Position numbers and translations under genes: made by a program
NCBI GenBank assembly: GCA_963669295.1
Contig: OY769938.1
Span: forward strand, 2,976,001-3,040,000
Direction of reading: 5' to 3'
Source: G963669295 sp963669295
GTDB taxonomy: Bacteria > Bacteroidota > Bacteroidia > Flavobacteriales_D > CALLUQ01
DNA length: 64,000 bases
Notes under the pieces: generated by a model
What the model saw: only the letters and a program-made list of their open reading frames with translations
Told to the model about the DNA's origin: nothing
The model's database searches: none
Shown here: positions 40,792 through 51,500 of the stretch, one piece after another
Layout of the letters: the number at the start of each line of letters is the position of its first letter
Numbering within the stretch: position 1 is the stretch's first letter

Positions 40792-43700
40792 ATGTGGCTT
40801 CGTAAGAAATATCTCTACTTTACTCTCTTTCTAACGGGCTTGTTGGCAATGGTTTCACTGCGCTCCAATGCGCAATGTACCACTGTAGTAGCATCATTCA
40901 CCACTTCTGTGGTAGAGGTGTGTGGTACCGGACCGGTTACGGTTAATTTCACCAACACGAGTACTGGGGCAGTGGCACCTTCAGCATTGTATCGTTGGTA
41001 CCTCAATGGTACTCAGTTCGATGCTGGAACGGGCTTAGGAGCTCCAAATTCATCTACCATTTCTGGGGCAGGGACTTATACCTACATGTTGGTTGGAATC
41101 GATAATTTCAACAATTGCATTGATACCGCTTATGTAGATGTGATTTTACACCCAGTGCCCAATGCAGCCTTTACTTTTGCTCCTAACCACCAGTGTGCCA
41201 ACGTACCCATTAACTTCACCAACAACTCTACAGGAGCCGATGCCTATACCACTTACCAGTGGGATTTTGGCGATGGTGGTAGCTCTGTGCTGGCGAATCC
41301 CGGACATCAATATGCTGCTGGGGGCACCTATACGGTGACATTAACCATGACCAATGGCCCTGGATGTACTTCTACCACCACCGCTACAGTAACCACCCTG
41401 CCCATACCTGTCATCAATATCTCGGGCGATGATGGCGATGGTGATTTGATCAACTGCTTATTGCCAGCCGACCCTACCACTTCCGAAACGGTAACCTTTT
41501 TCAATACCACTACCGGAGCCGTAAGCTATACCTGGGATTTTGGCGATGGCTCGCCACCAGTAACGACAGCTTCTACAGCCCCTTTAACACATACCTATAC
41601 CACTTTTGGCACCTTTACAGTAACCATGACCGCTACCCATGCCAATGGGTGTACAGAAACAGCTACACTAACCGTAGTGTTCGAAAAGTACGTGTCGGCT
41701 TCACTTACCCTCGACATATTGGAATACAGTGGGTGTGCCCCACATACTTTAACCACTTTACAAAACCTGGCTGTGAATGCCAATACGTATGTGTGGGATT
41801 TTGGCGACGGCTCGCCACCCATTACTACTACATCGCCTGTTCCTCCTACCCACACCTATACTACAGGAGGTACTTATACCATTACCCTTACCGCTTCGAA
41901 CAGCTGTAATACCGCGCAAGCTACCATTAGTCCTATTGTTATTGTAGATGGCCCTACTGCCAACTTTACCACCAGTTTACCGGGCAACCTGGGCTGTGCA
42001 CCGCAACTCACCAATTTCTTCAACAATTCTACCAACGTACAACCGGCCAATAATTACTATTGGGACATGGGCAATGGCAATACCTACAGCAATGTGGTAA
42101 CCCCTCCGGGCCAAACCTATTCGCAAGGCACGTGGACCATTATGATGGTGGCTGGAAACGCCTGCGGCAACGATACTGTGTACCAAATCATTCAAATAGA
42201 TACCTTACCAGTAGTTGACCTGGTGGTAACCCCCGATACAGGGTGTACACCACTTACCGTTACCAGCACCAACAATTCTACCGGAGTAGGACTGTCTTAT
42301 GCCTGGTACATCGATGGCATTTATTCGTACAATACGGCTACCATACCCAACCAAACGTTTACTGCACCTCCCGGCAATGCAGCGGTGAACCACACCATTA
42401 GGTTGGTGGTATCAAACCATTGTGGCACCGACGATACTACAGTAACCATTGTAGTGCATCCAGCGGTGCAAGCCATTTTTACACCTACTAACCCTTCGAT
42501 ATGCGAAGGAGGAGACATCACCTTTACCGAAAGCTCGTTGGGCGATAGCCTTACCTGGGTATGGGATTTTGGCAATGGGCAAACCGCCAATACTGCGGGG
42601 CCACATACCATCAACTATCCTACTGCTGGCACCTATACGGTAGAACTCATTGTAAATGGCTATTGCGGAGCCGATACCATGACCACCACGGTTACCGTAA
42701 ACCCTATACCTGTGGCCGATATTGTTCCCGATGTGTTATCGGGTTGCGAAGATTTGGTGGTGAACTTTACCAACAATTCTACTCCAGGAGGTACCTACAA
42801 TTGGAATTTTGGGCCTGAAGCCACGCCTGGTACTTCCACCTTGTATACACCACCGGCAGTTACTTTCCTCGATTCAGGATTACAAATGGTAATATTAAAC
42901 ATAGACCTATTAGGATGTACGAACTCCGATACAGCATACATCGATGTATTTCCCTTGCCATTGCCTTCATTTACTGCCACACCGGTGGTAGGATGCTCGC
43001 CTTTAGATGTGGCCTTCACCAATACCAGCCCTGGCAATCCGGGTGATGTTTATGCGTGGAATTTTGGCAACGGCAACACATCTGCACAGCAAAACCCACC
43101 CAACGAAATATACACCACTACCATTACACCTGCCACTTTCGACGTGTGGCTTACCATGATCACCCCTGATGGGTGTACAGACAGTGTGATGACACAGGTT
43201 ACGGTAAACCCTAATCCGGTGGCCGACTTTACCCCGTTTCCCGATACTGCATGTGCTTTAGAAACGGTAGCTTTCCTCAACAACTCTACAGGAGCTACCT
43301 CTTACCAATGGGATTTTGGCGACGGCAATACTAGTGCTACAGCCAGCCCTACCCATGCTTATGCCGGTTATGGCATCTATACAGTGCAGTTGATTGCTTC
43401 TTCTGGTTCGGGGTGTAACGATACCATTACAGGCGTAGTGGTGGTAGATTCAATACCGAATGCTGATTTCAATTTTTCCATCGAATGTGTGGGTGATTCT
43501 ACCGCTTTCACCGACTTATCGACCGGGGGTATTGTGGCATGGGATTGGGCATTTGGCGATGGTACTCCCAACAGCAGTTTGCAGCACCCAAACCACTTGT
43601 ATGCCACTGCTGGCACTTATAACGTTACTCTTACTGTTACCAATGCAGCGGGGTGCGATCATGTGATGACACAAGCAGTAACAGTAAACGATGTGCCTGT

Positions 43701-46700
43701 TGCTGCATTTACAAATACCAGCACTTGTTTAGGGGCGGCAACACAATTTACCGACCTCACCTCTGGAGTGCCCATTAGCTGGCAATGGGATTTTGGCGAT
43801 GGCAGTCCTGTTGATAACACCCAACACCCAACACATACTTATGGCAGTGTGGGCACTTTTAATGTTACCCTCATTGTGGGGGGCGGTAGTGGTTGTTCCG
43901 ATACCATTGCGCAAACCATTACGGTAGATTCCATCCCTACTTCTGATTTTACCTTTACTTCAGTATGTACCGACGACACTACTTTTTTTACCAGCACCTC
44001 GCAGGGAAGCCCCGATACCTATTACTGGGATTTTGGTGACGGCACTACCGACAATACTAACAATGCCACCCCCAACCATGTGTATAATACTTCAGGCACC
44101 TATAATGTAATGTTGGTAACCGGTTATTCATTGAGTGGCTGTACCGATACCATTGTGTTAGCAGTCGATGCTTTTCCGCGTACTAACCCAGGGTTTACCA
44201 ACAACACCCCTTGTTTGGGCGCTGCTACTTTGTTTACAGATACCACTACCAATGCCCCCACACTATGGACCTGGGATTTTGGTGATGGTAGCCCGGTTGA
44301 CAATACCCAAAATCCATCGCACGCTTATGGTGCCGGTGGCAATTATAACGTAATGCTCATTACAGAAAATACCTTTGGTTGTGTAGATACCACACAGGTA
44401 GGAGTAATTGTATACCCACTGCCTGTGGCTGGGTTTACTTTTGATACGGTATGTACTGGTTTTGCCACTTCATTTACCGATAACGCCCAGTTTGCAGTGG
44501 CGTGGGAGTGGGATTTTGGTGATGGCAGTCCGTTGGATAACAATGCCTCACCACAGCATACTTATGCAGCAGCAGGACAGTACAATGTGCAGCAGGTGGT
44601 TACAAATATCGACGGTTGCACCGATACAATGATGTTGGTGGTTGATGTATGGCCCAACCCGGTGGCCGACTTTACTGCAACTACTGCTTGTTTAACTTAC
44701 CCTACCACCTTTACCGACAACTCTACTGCAGCAGTAGCCTGGGAGTGGGACTTTGGCGACGGTAGTCCGTTGAATAGCCAATCATCGCCCATATATACTT
44801 ACGCGGCAGATGGAACCTACAATGTACAACTGGTTGTTACCAATAGTTATGGCTGTACCGATACCATTATGCAGGCTGTTACAGTATTGCCCCAACCACA
44901 AGCCGGATTTGAAAATACTACGGTATGCGCCCGTGATGTGGTGCAGTTTACCGACACTACCATTGGCGCGGTGAATTATTGGGAATGGGATTTTGGCGAT
45001 GGTAGCCCCATTGATTACATCCAACACCCTACTCATACTTACCAGCTGGGGGGCACCTATAACATCACCTTTATTGCCGGGAACTCTTCGGGATGTTTAG
45101 ATACGTTGTACACCACCATTGATGTGTTTACGAACCCTACCCCCGATTTTATGGCCGATACGGTATGTTTATTCAACATCACCAACTTTACCGACTTGTC
45201 TACCGACTCGGTGGCCATCAACAATTTTTATTGGGACTTTGGCGACGGCAATAACTCGTTTGCCCAACACCCTACCTACATTTATCAATCGCCTGGCACT
45301 TATTCGGTAAGCCTTACAGTAACCAATGTAAACGGCTGCGATAGCACCATTACGCAAGACGTGGTGGTGACCGATATTCCTGTGGCCGACTTTATCTTCG
45401 ATACCGTATGTGTGGGAAGTCCCACCACATTCCTCGATAATTCTACTGGCACTCCTACCAGTTGGATTTGGGATTTTGGTGATGGCAATACCGATAATTC
45501 GAGCCCCATTGTAACCCATACCTATGCCAGTGCAGGTACTTATTTAGCTTCTCTCATTGTATCGAGTGGCGCAGGGTGTACCGATCAGGTATTTTATGTG
45601 GTAACGGTAAGTGATGTAGTGCAGGCAGGCATTACTGCTCCTCCAGGTGTTTGCGATGGAGAACTGTTCCAGTTGTTCGACAATTCTACCATTAATGGTG
45701 GGGTGATTACCGGGTACAATTGGGATTTTGGCGATGGCAATACTTCTACCGACCAGGATCCATGGCATACGTACAATGGAGTAGGTAACTACACCATTAC
45801 CCTAAGCGTAACAGCGAACAATGGATGTACCAGTACTACCACGCAGCTCATTAATGTAGAACCATTGCCAGTAGCAGGATTTATGGCTACCACAGCTTGT
45901 TCGAACCAGGAAACCATGTTTACCGATACTTCTACGCTTAACAGTGGTGCAGGCACCATTACCAATTGGGATTGGGATTTTGGCGATGGCAATACTTCTA
46001 CCGACCAGAACCCTACCCATCAGTATGGCGCATCGGGCACCTATACGGTTACCCTAATTGTTACCTCATCGGCAGGATGTACCGATACCATTGTAGGATC
46101 AGTAATTGTGCACCCTCAGCCTGTGGCTGACTTTAGCAGTACGTTGGAATGCTTTTTCGACTCCACAAATTTTACAGACCTCAGTACCATTGGTGGCGGC
46201 GGAGTGATTACCAGTTGGACCTGGGATTTTGATGATGGTACAAGCAGTACGGTACAACATCCCACCCATTTATTTGCACAATACAACGACAGCTTTAACG
46301 TATCGCTAATTGTGGAAACCAACTTTGGTTGCATCGACACCGTTACCCATTTGGTGACTACCCATCCCTTGGTGGAATTTGATTACGGACCGGTGTTTGC
46401 CAGCGGTTGCGCACCGTTTACGGCCGATTTTGTTGACAATTCTACCATCGCCTCAGGCAGTATTACCAGTTGGTTATGGGATTTTGACGACAACAATTTC
46501 TCCTTTGCGCAAAACCCCAGCAATACCTATGCGCTGGATGGCAGCTACTATGTATCGCTTACAGTAATGACTTCGCAAGGTTGTACGTTTACCGACACCT
46601 TGAGTTATCCGGTAGTAGTATACCCACAACCGGTAGCTGGATTTTACGCCAGCAACAACACCGTTACCATGAATCAGCCGGAAGTAACTTTTACCGACGA

Positions 46701-47157
46701 TTCGCAAGGAGCCTTGTATTGGGAATGGGACTTTGGCGACTTCTTTGGAAGTAACGAACAACACCCCACCCACGAATATGCTGATACCGGCCAATACGTG
46801 GTGACCCAGGTGGTGATGAATGGCTTTGGTTGTACCGATACTGCCATTACAGTGATTGATGTAAACGGTGAATTTGCCTTTTATGCCCCCAACGCCTTTA
46901 CCCCCGATGGCGATGGCCGTAATGACTTCTTTTACGGTACAGGCTTTGGCATTAAACCGGGCGAATACAACATGTATATCTTCGACCGCTGGGGGAACCT
47001 TATTTTTGAAACCGACGACATGAATGTGGCGTGGGGTGGTAAGGTGAAAGGTACCCAGGTAGACGCACAGCAAGATGTATACGTGTGGAAGGTGGTGCTA
47101 AAAGACATCTTTGACGAACAGCACGAGTTTGTTGGTCACGTTACACTATTGCGGTAA
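40792..47157 (+). CDS. Giant PKD-repeat surface protein with T9SS type B sorting domain
   Basis: 2121 residues. Signal peptide 1-27 (LLAMVSLRSNAQ). By eye, about 24 PKD-like units of roughly 80-90 residues, each with a W-D-F-G-D-G-type strand, an H-x-Y turn, a GTYxVxL strand, G-C-x-D and a terminal V/IP; the first, fifth, sixth, eighth and ninth are degenerate. The last ~90 residues (FYAPNAFTPDGDGRNDFF, YIFDRWGNLIFETDD, VYVWKV) are the gliding-motility/CHU_C type B domain, which sends cargo out by T9SS. Likely an extended fibre for adhesion or gliding. The repeats are also similar in DNA, so the locus may change length. The stop is followed within 60 bases by the 22-bp repeat array. Confidence 0.93.
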   Translation: MWLRKKYLYFTLFLTGLLAMVSLRSNAQCTTVVASFTTSVVEVCGTGPVTVNFTNTSTGAVAPSALYRWYLNGTQFDAGTGLGAPNSSTISGAGTYTYMLVGIDNFNNCIDTAYVDVILHPVPNAAFTFAPNHQCANVPINFTNNSTGADAYTTYQWDFGDGGSSVLANPGHQYAAGGTYTVTLTMTNGPGCTSTTTATVTTLPIPVINISGDDGDGDLINCLLPADPTTSETVTFFNTTTGAVSYTWDFGDGSPPVTTASTAPLTHTYTTFGTFTVTMTATHANGCTETATLTVVFEKYVSASLTLDILEYSGCAPHTLTTLQNLAVNANTYVWDFGDGSPPITTTSPVPPTHTYTTGGTYTITLTASNSCNTAQATISPIVIVDGPTANFTTSLPGNLGCAPQLTNFFNNSTNVQPANNYYWDMGNGNTYSNVVTPPGQTYSQGTWTIMMVAGNACGNDTVYQIIQIDTLPVVDLVVTPDTGCTPLTVTSTNNSTGVGLSYAWYIDGIYSYNTATIPNQTFTAPPGNAAVNHTIRLVVSNHCGTDDTTVTIVVHPAVQAIFTPTNPSICEGGDITFTESSLGDSLTWVWDFGNGQTANTAGPHTINYPTAGTYTVELIVNGYCGADTMTTTVTVNPIPVADIVPDVLSGCEDLVVNFTNNSTPGGTYNWNFGPEATPGTSTLYTPPAVTFLDSGLQMVILNIDLLGCTNSDTAYIDVFPLPLPSFTATPVVGCSPLDVAFTNTSPGNPGDVYAWNFGNGNTSAQQNPPNEIYTTTITPATFDVWLTMITPDGCTDSVMTQVTVNPNPVADFTPFPDTACALETVAFLNNSTGATSYQWDFGDGNTSATASPTHAYAGYGIYTVQLIASSGSGCNDTITGVVVVDSIPNADFNFSIECVGDSTAFTDLSTGGIVAWDWAFGDGTPNSSLQHPNHLYATAGTYNVTLTVTNAAGCDHVMTQAVTVNDVPVAAFTNTSTCLGAATQFTDLTSGVPISWQWDFGDGSPVDNTQHPTHTYGSVGTFNVTLIVGGGSGCSDTIAQTITVDSIPTSDFTFTSVCTDDTTFFTSTSQGSPDTYYWDFGDGTTDNTNNATPNHVYNTSGTYNVMLVTGYSLSGCTDTIVLAVDAFPRTNPGFTNNTPCLGAATLFTDTTTNAPTLWTWDFGDGSPVDNTQNPSHAYGAGGNYNVMLITENTFGCVDTTQVGVIVYPLPVAGFTFDTVCTGFATSFTDNAQFAVAWEWDFGDGSPLDNNASPQHTYAAAGQYNVQQVVTNIDGCTDTMMLVVDVWPNPVADFTATTACLTYPTTFTDNSTAAVAWEWDFGDGSPLNSQSSPIYTYAADGTYNVQLVVTNSYGCTDTIMQAVTVLPQPQAGFENTTVCARDVVQFTDTTIGAVNYWEWDFGDGSPIDYIQHPTHTYQLGGTYNITFIAGNSSGCLDTLYTTIDVFTNPTPDFMADTVCLFNITNFTDLSTDSVAINNFYWDFGDGNNSFAQHPTYIYQSPGTYSVSLTVTNVNGCDSTITQDVVVTDIPVADFIFDTVCVGSPTTFLDNSTGTPTSWIWDFGDGNTDNSSPIVTHTYASAGTYLASLIVSSGAGCTDQVFYVVTVSDVVQAGITAPPGVCDGELFQLFDNSTINGGVITGYNWDFGDGNTSTDQDPWHTYNGVGNYTITLSVTANNGCTSTTTQLINVEPLPVAGFMATTACSNQETMFTDTSTLNSGAGTITNWDWDFGDGNTSTDQNPTHQYGASGTYTVTLIVTSSAGCTDTIVGSVIVHPQPVADFSSTLECFFDSTNFTDLSTIGGGGVITSWTWDFDDGTSSTVQHPTHLFAQYNDSFNVSLIVETNFGCIDTVTHLVTTHPLVEFDYGPVFASGCAPFTADFVDNSTIASGSITSWLWDFDDNNFSFAQNPSNTYALDGSYYVSLTVMTSQGCTFTDTLSYPVVVYPQPVAGFYASNNTVTMNQPEVTFTDDSQGALYWEWDFGDFFGSNEQHPTHEYADTGQYVVTQVVMNGFGCTDTAITVIDVNGEFAFYAPNAFTPDGDGRNDFFYGTGFGIKPGEYNMYIFDRWGNLIFETDDMNVAWGGKVKGTQVDAQQDVYVWKVVLKDIFDEQHEFVGHVTLLR

Positions 47158-47212
47158 GTACCCTTTATCGATTCATCCATGTAATGTACTTGATCTACAA
47201 GGCATCTCAACA

Positions 47213-47696
47213 CAATGGGTAGATGATCCTCTTGAATAGGTCGAACGATCTCCTTGTAATGCTTCAGAATACTCCCTACAATGGTCGGAATTACGCCGAT
47301 AGATGGTCTGACTTGTGTAGGTCAATGGTCTAACCTATGTGTATCGATGGTTCGACTTATGCAGGTCAATGGCCTAACCTATGTGTATCGATGGTTCGAC
47401 TTGTGTAGGTCAATGGTCTAACCTATGTGTATCGATGGTTCGACTTATGCAGGTCAATGGTCTAACCTATGTGTATCGATGGTTCGACTTATGTAGGTCA
47501 ATGGTCTAACCTATGTGTATCGGTGGTTCGACTTGTGTAGGTCAATGGTCTAACCTATTTGTATCGATGGTTCGACTTATGTAGGCCAATAGTCTAACCT
47601 ATGTGCGTCAATGGTTCGACTTACCTGGTGCAATAGTTGGACTTACCCCAGGCATAGGTTAGACCTACTCCAGGAGATAGTCTGACCTACTCCTGT
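47213..47696. repeat. Tandem array of about twenty-two 22-bp repeats
   Basis: Noncoding array between the convergent PKD gene (stop 47157) and lpxH (stop 47824). I could align 22 consecutive 22-bp units. In the centre (47323-47586) two subtypes alternate as a 44-bp dimer: one begins CAATGGTCTAACCTATG, the other CGATGGTTCGACTTATG. Units at both edges are degenerate; 47169-47212 may hold two more. The shared core is near GGTYNRACY. No reading frame crosses it (22 is not a multiple of three and stops are frequent). The rest of 47158-47823 has no gene and no clear terminator. Confidence 0.9.
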
Positions 47697-47823
47697 TAAT
47701 ACGGTATTGAATGTGTGTTTTTGGTTGATTTTTAGGTAAAAATTGGGGGTGAAAACTGCTGTTTTTGAAAAGGCGCATCTCGTAGGGCATTTTAGGGTGA
47801 TTTGACGGATTTTTTGGCAAATC

Positions 47824-48576
47824 CTACCCCTCATATGTTTTCAACTCCAGCTTTTCTCCATCAAAAGCGGCATAGGTGAAGTGACCAATCCAATCGCCCA
47901 GGTTGATGTAATGGCTGTTGTCGTTGAGTCGAATGTTAAGTGGCATATGGCGGTGGCCAAATACAAAGTAGTCGAAGTGTTCTTTTTCCAGCACTTCTTT
48001 GCAGAAAATAACGAGCCATTCTTTGTCTTCGCCTAAAAATACTTCATCTTTCTCGCGATTTACCTTTCTGCTTTTGCCCGACCAGTAATTGGCCATGCCT
48101 ACTCCAAAATTGGGGTGGAGGCGGGCAAACAACCATTGGCAAACCTTGCTGGCAAATACCTTTTTGATGAATTTATAGCCTTTATCGCCAGGACCCAGGC
48201 CATCACCATGGCCAATGTAAAATTTCTTTCCGTTGTATTCGCGTTGAATGGGTTCGCGGTAAAGGGTCGCACCAATTTCTTTGGGCAGGTAGTCGAAAAT
48301 CCACATGTCGTGGTTGCCGGTAAAAATATGCAAGGGGATACCGCTATCACTTATTTCAGCCATTTTTCCCAGCAGTCGCACAAAACCGCGAGGCACCACT
48401 GTTTTATATTCAAACCAAAAGTCGAAAATATCGCCTACCAGGTAAATCTCGGCAGCATCGTGTTTCACCTCATCGAGCCAGCGCACAATTTTTTTCTCCC
48501 GCTCCAGGCTGGTCGCATGGGTAGGTACGCCCAAATGAAAGTCGGAGGCAAAATATATTTTCTTTCCGGGTTCCAC
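47824..48576 (-). CDS. lpxH: UDP-2,3-diacylglucosamine diphosphatase
   Basis: 250 residues, calcineurin-like phosphoesterase of lipid A synthesis; it splits UDP-2,3-diacylglucosamine to lipid X and UMP. Ligands are in place: D12 and H14 (SDFHLG), D49 (VGDIFDFWFE), N88 and H89 (TGNHDMW), H123 with D125 (IGHGDG), H208 and H210 (FGHRHMP). Start is GTG at 48576, overlapping the upstream TAG in a TAGTG. Last gene of the minus run that begins with lpxK. Confidence 0.94.
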   Translation of the reverse strand: MEPGKKIYFASDFHLGVPTHATSLEREKKIVRWLDEVKHDAAEIYLVGDIFDFWFEYKTVVPRGFVRLLGKMAEISDSGIPLHIFTGNHDMWIFDYLPKEIGATLYREPIQREYNGKKFYIGHGDGLGPGDKGYKFIKKVFASKVCQWLFARLHPNFGVGMANYWSGKSRKVNREKDEVFLGEDKEWLVIFCKEVLEKEHFDYFVFGHRHMPLNIRLNDNSHYINLGDWIGHFTYAAFDGEKLELKTYEG

Positions 48577-51500
48577 TAAAAGTCGATGTTTCTTATTGCT
48601 TCAATTGGGTTAAGGCGATACAAATTGAGTGTAAATCTAATAGTTTCCCCAAAACTAATGGCATTGGCATCCAATTCGGTACGTATATCTTTCGAATATA
48701 AGAACGGGAAATAGATGTTAACCATGCCTTTGGCCAGGTGCAGGTATACTCCGCCATCGTAGTTCGAACGTGTTTCTTCTATTTGATTGCCGGTGTTGGC
48801 ACTTATAATGGTAACTGGATTCACTCCAACATCATAAAAGAAACCAATAGGAAGGGGGAAGGGCGGCTCCACCTTAATGTTAAGTGCTGTAATCCAGTCG
48901 TTGCTTTGCCCATTGGCAGTAGGTACTTTAAAGGCACCGTGATTTTCTACAAATTGTTGGGCCAATAGATTTTTATCGCCCAGGGGTTCATACCTTCCCA
49001 AAAAGTTACCGTCGTAGGTATAATCATAATACCCGCGTTGCCCATCCATGCGCCAATTGTATAGGCTATAAGTTTTGTTGCGAATAAATTTACCCGCAAA
49101 AAACCGCAGCTTAATGGCATCGGTTACATCGTCGATACGCAGGTAGTAATTGACGGTAAGCGAGGCTTTTTCAAAATTCTTTCCCTGCTGCACTTGTACC
49201 TTAAAATTGAAAGGACTTAGGGTGCGGTTGTTAACAAATCGGTAATTGATTTCATTGAAGTTTTGAGTGGCGGTTATGATAGAATACCCTTCGGAGCAGG
49301 GCCCCAACAAGCATCGCGATTTTAGCCGCTGCTCGATGTTGATGCTGCGCAACTGCAAGGAGCTTTGCCTGGTACTGCGCAAATTTTTCTTTTTGAAGTT
49401 AAAGGTAATTTCGGGAGTTACCTTGGTGAAAACACCATTGCTAAATTCATCGTTGCTATAATTGAATCGCTTTACATTTATGGTGGGCTCTATGCTTTGA
49501 AAAGTACGTCCTTTGTTGCTTGATAAAAACCAACTGAGTTGCCCAAACCCAACCAGCTGCTCAGCACTAAAGCTATACATAGGAGTTAATGCATATTCAA
49601 ATGTTTTACGAGGCACGGTAACGTTGTGCAACAATGCTCCACCCATAAAGTGGTTGTAATTGTTCCAACCCATTATAGGGGCATAATACAAGGTGCTGCG
49701 ATCAGGGTTTTCTAACCCACCAAGAAATTGCAGGCGAATGGGTTCCATGCGTTTTAAAGGCCCCTTGAGCTTTAATGTATTGTTTTTGCGATTGCTTTCA
49801 GGAAGATCCAGTTGTGCATCAATACGAATACGGTCGAAATTGCCAGGAAAATCAATGGTTTTACTGCCAGTATGACCTTCATACCAAATGGTAGTTGTTG
49901 CAGAGTCGCCTTGCATGCCCGACAGGGAATAAGGGCCGCTAATATCACCAACATTACTTACAGTAACAGCATGGTGCCCTTTACCTGGTTTTATTTTGTA
50001 GTCTAATTTTTTAGTAGTGCCAATAAGATCGTTGAAGAACCAATCTAAATTCTTACTGGTTTTCTCTTCAAAAATTTTCCGCAGGTCGTTGGGTTGCGGG
50101 TGCTTAAACTTCCATGTATTAAAGTAATGTTGCATAATGCCGTCTAACTGCTGTTCACCCAAATAGGCCATCATATAATCGAATGCGATAGCAGTTTTGA
50201 AGTATACAATACCTCCATAGTTAAAAGGCGTGTAGTTGGCACTATGGTATTCAATGGGTTGGTCGATGTTGCGTCGGGCATTGAGCCAGTAGCCAAATTC
50301 GTATTGCGATTTGTGCTTGAATTCATCAATGCCAAATAGCTTTAAGCCACTGGGAGTTTTTTCGCCTAATATATTTACATCGGGATGTTTGGTTTCGATG
50401 TAGCGGTTTTCGTTAAAGGAGTTGAGTCCTTCGTCCATCCAGGGGTGGTCGCGCTCGTTGCTGCCCAGTATGCCGTAAAACCAATTGTGTCCCACCTCGT
50501 GCATGATTACTGTTTCCAGGTTGAAAGCAGTGCCCGATGGCCCAATTACCGTTACATTAGGGTATTCCATGCCTCCACCAGCACTGAGGGCGCCATCAAC
50601 CGCAGTCATATGGTTGTAAGGATAATCACCATTCCATAACGAGTAATAATAGATGGCATCGTTTACATAAGGGATGGCATCGTTCCACAGTGTTGCTTCG
50701 TTGTTGGTGTACATGATCCAGGTGGTTACCTTTCTATTGCTGTGAGGAAGCGCTACCTCTCCTTTTTTTACATGGTAACGTTTGTCGGCAAACCACCCAA
50801 AGTCGTGTACGTTGCTTTGCTGATAGTGCAATGTTTTCAGCGTGTCGTTCGATGGAGGAAACGACATGTCGTTGGAGTAGGTGGTTGGAGTTTGTGCTGC
50901 TTTTTCTTCCAGCCATTGCAATTCTGCTTCACCATCTACCAAATCACCAGTAGCCCCTACCACATAGTTTTTTGGTAGGGTAATCGATACGTTGAACGTG
51001 CCAAATTCCGAATAAAACTCCCCCTGGCTAAGGTAGGGCATAGGGTGCCAACCGTTGTTGTCGTATACTGCTGGTTTTGGGTACCATTGTGTAATTTGAT
51101 ACGATTGTTCGATATGCCCCAGCCGCGAGAAGATGCCTTTAGGGAGCTTTACATAAAAAGGAGTGGTAATGGTAATTTGCTCGCCTGGTTGTAGCGGCTT
51201 TTCCAGGTATACTTTACAGATATCGATGTTCGATACATCGTATTTCCATTGCAAAGTGTTGCCTGCTGCTTTAAAATTGAGGGAGTCGATATATCCTCTA
51301 ATTTCGTCAGGAGCAAGAAAAAAAGTAAGGTCACCATCTTCTACCAGTTGCTTAGCCATGGCAGTGCCATCCGTTTTATAGGCATTGGGCCATAAATGAA
51401 AGTAGATGAATTCCAACGTGTCGGGAGAGTTGTTGGTGTATTCGAAAGAGGCAAAGGCACTTAAGGCATGCTTTTTGTCGTTGAGGGTAACATCAATGTG

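Noticed and set aside
46474..47073. 199-residue open frame opposite the end of the PKD gene
   Set aside because: It lies fully within a clear T9SS-type coding region, and has no promoter or family signature.
47213..47696. The 22-bp array as a CRISPR
   Set aside because: Units abut with no unique spacers between repeats, and no cas genes are nearby.
47643..47834. 63-residue frame after the array, on the minus strand
   Set aside because: Overlaps the end of lpxH in another frame and runs into the repeat array; no promoter or family match.
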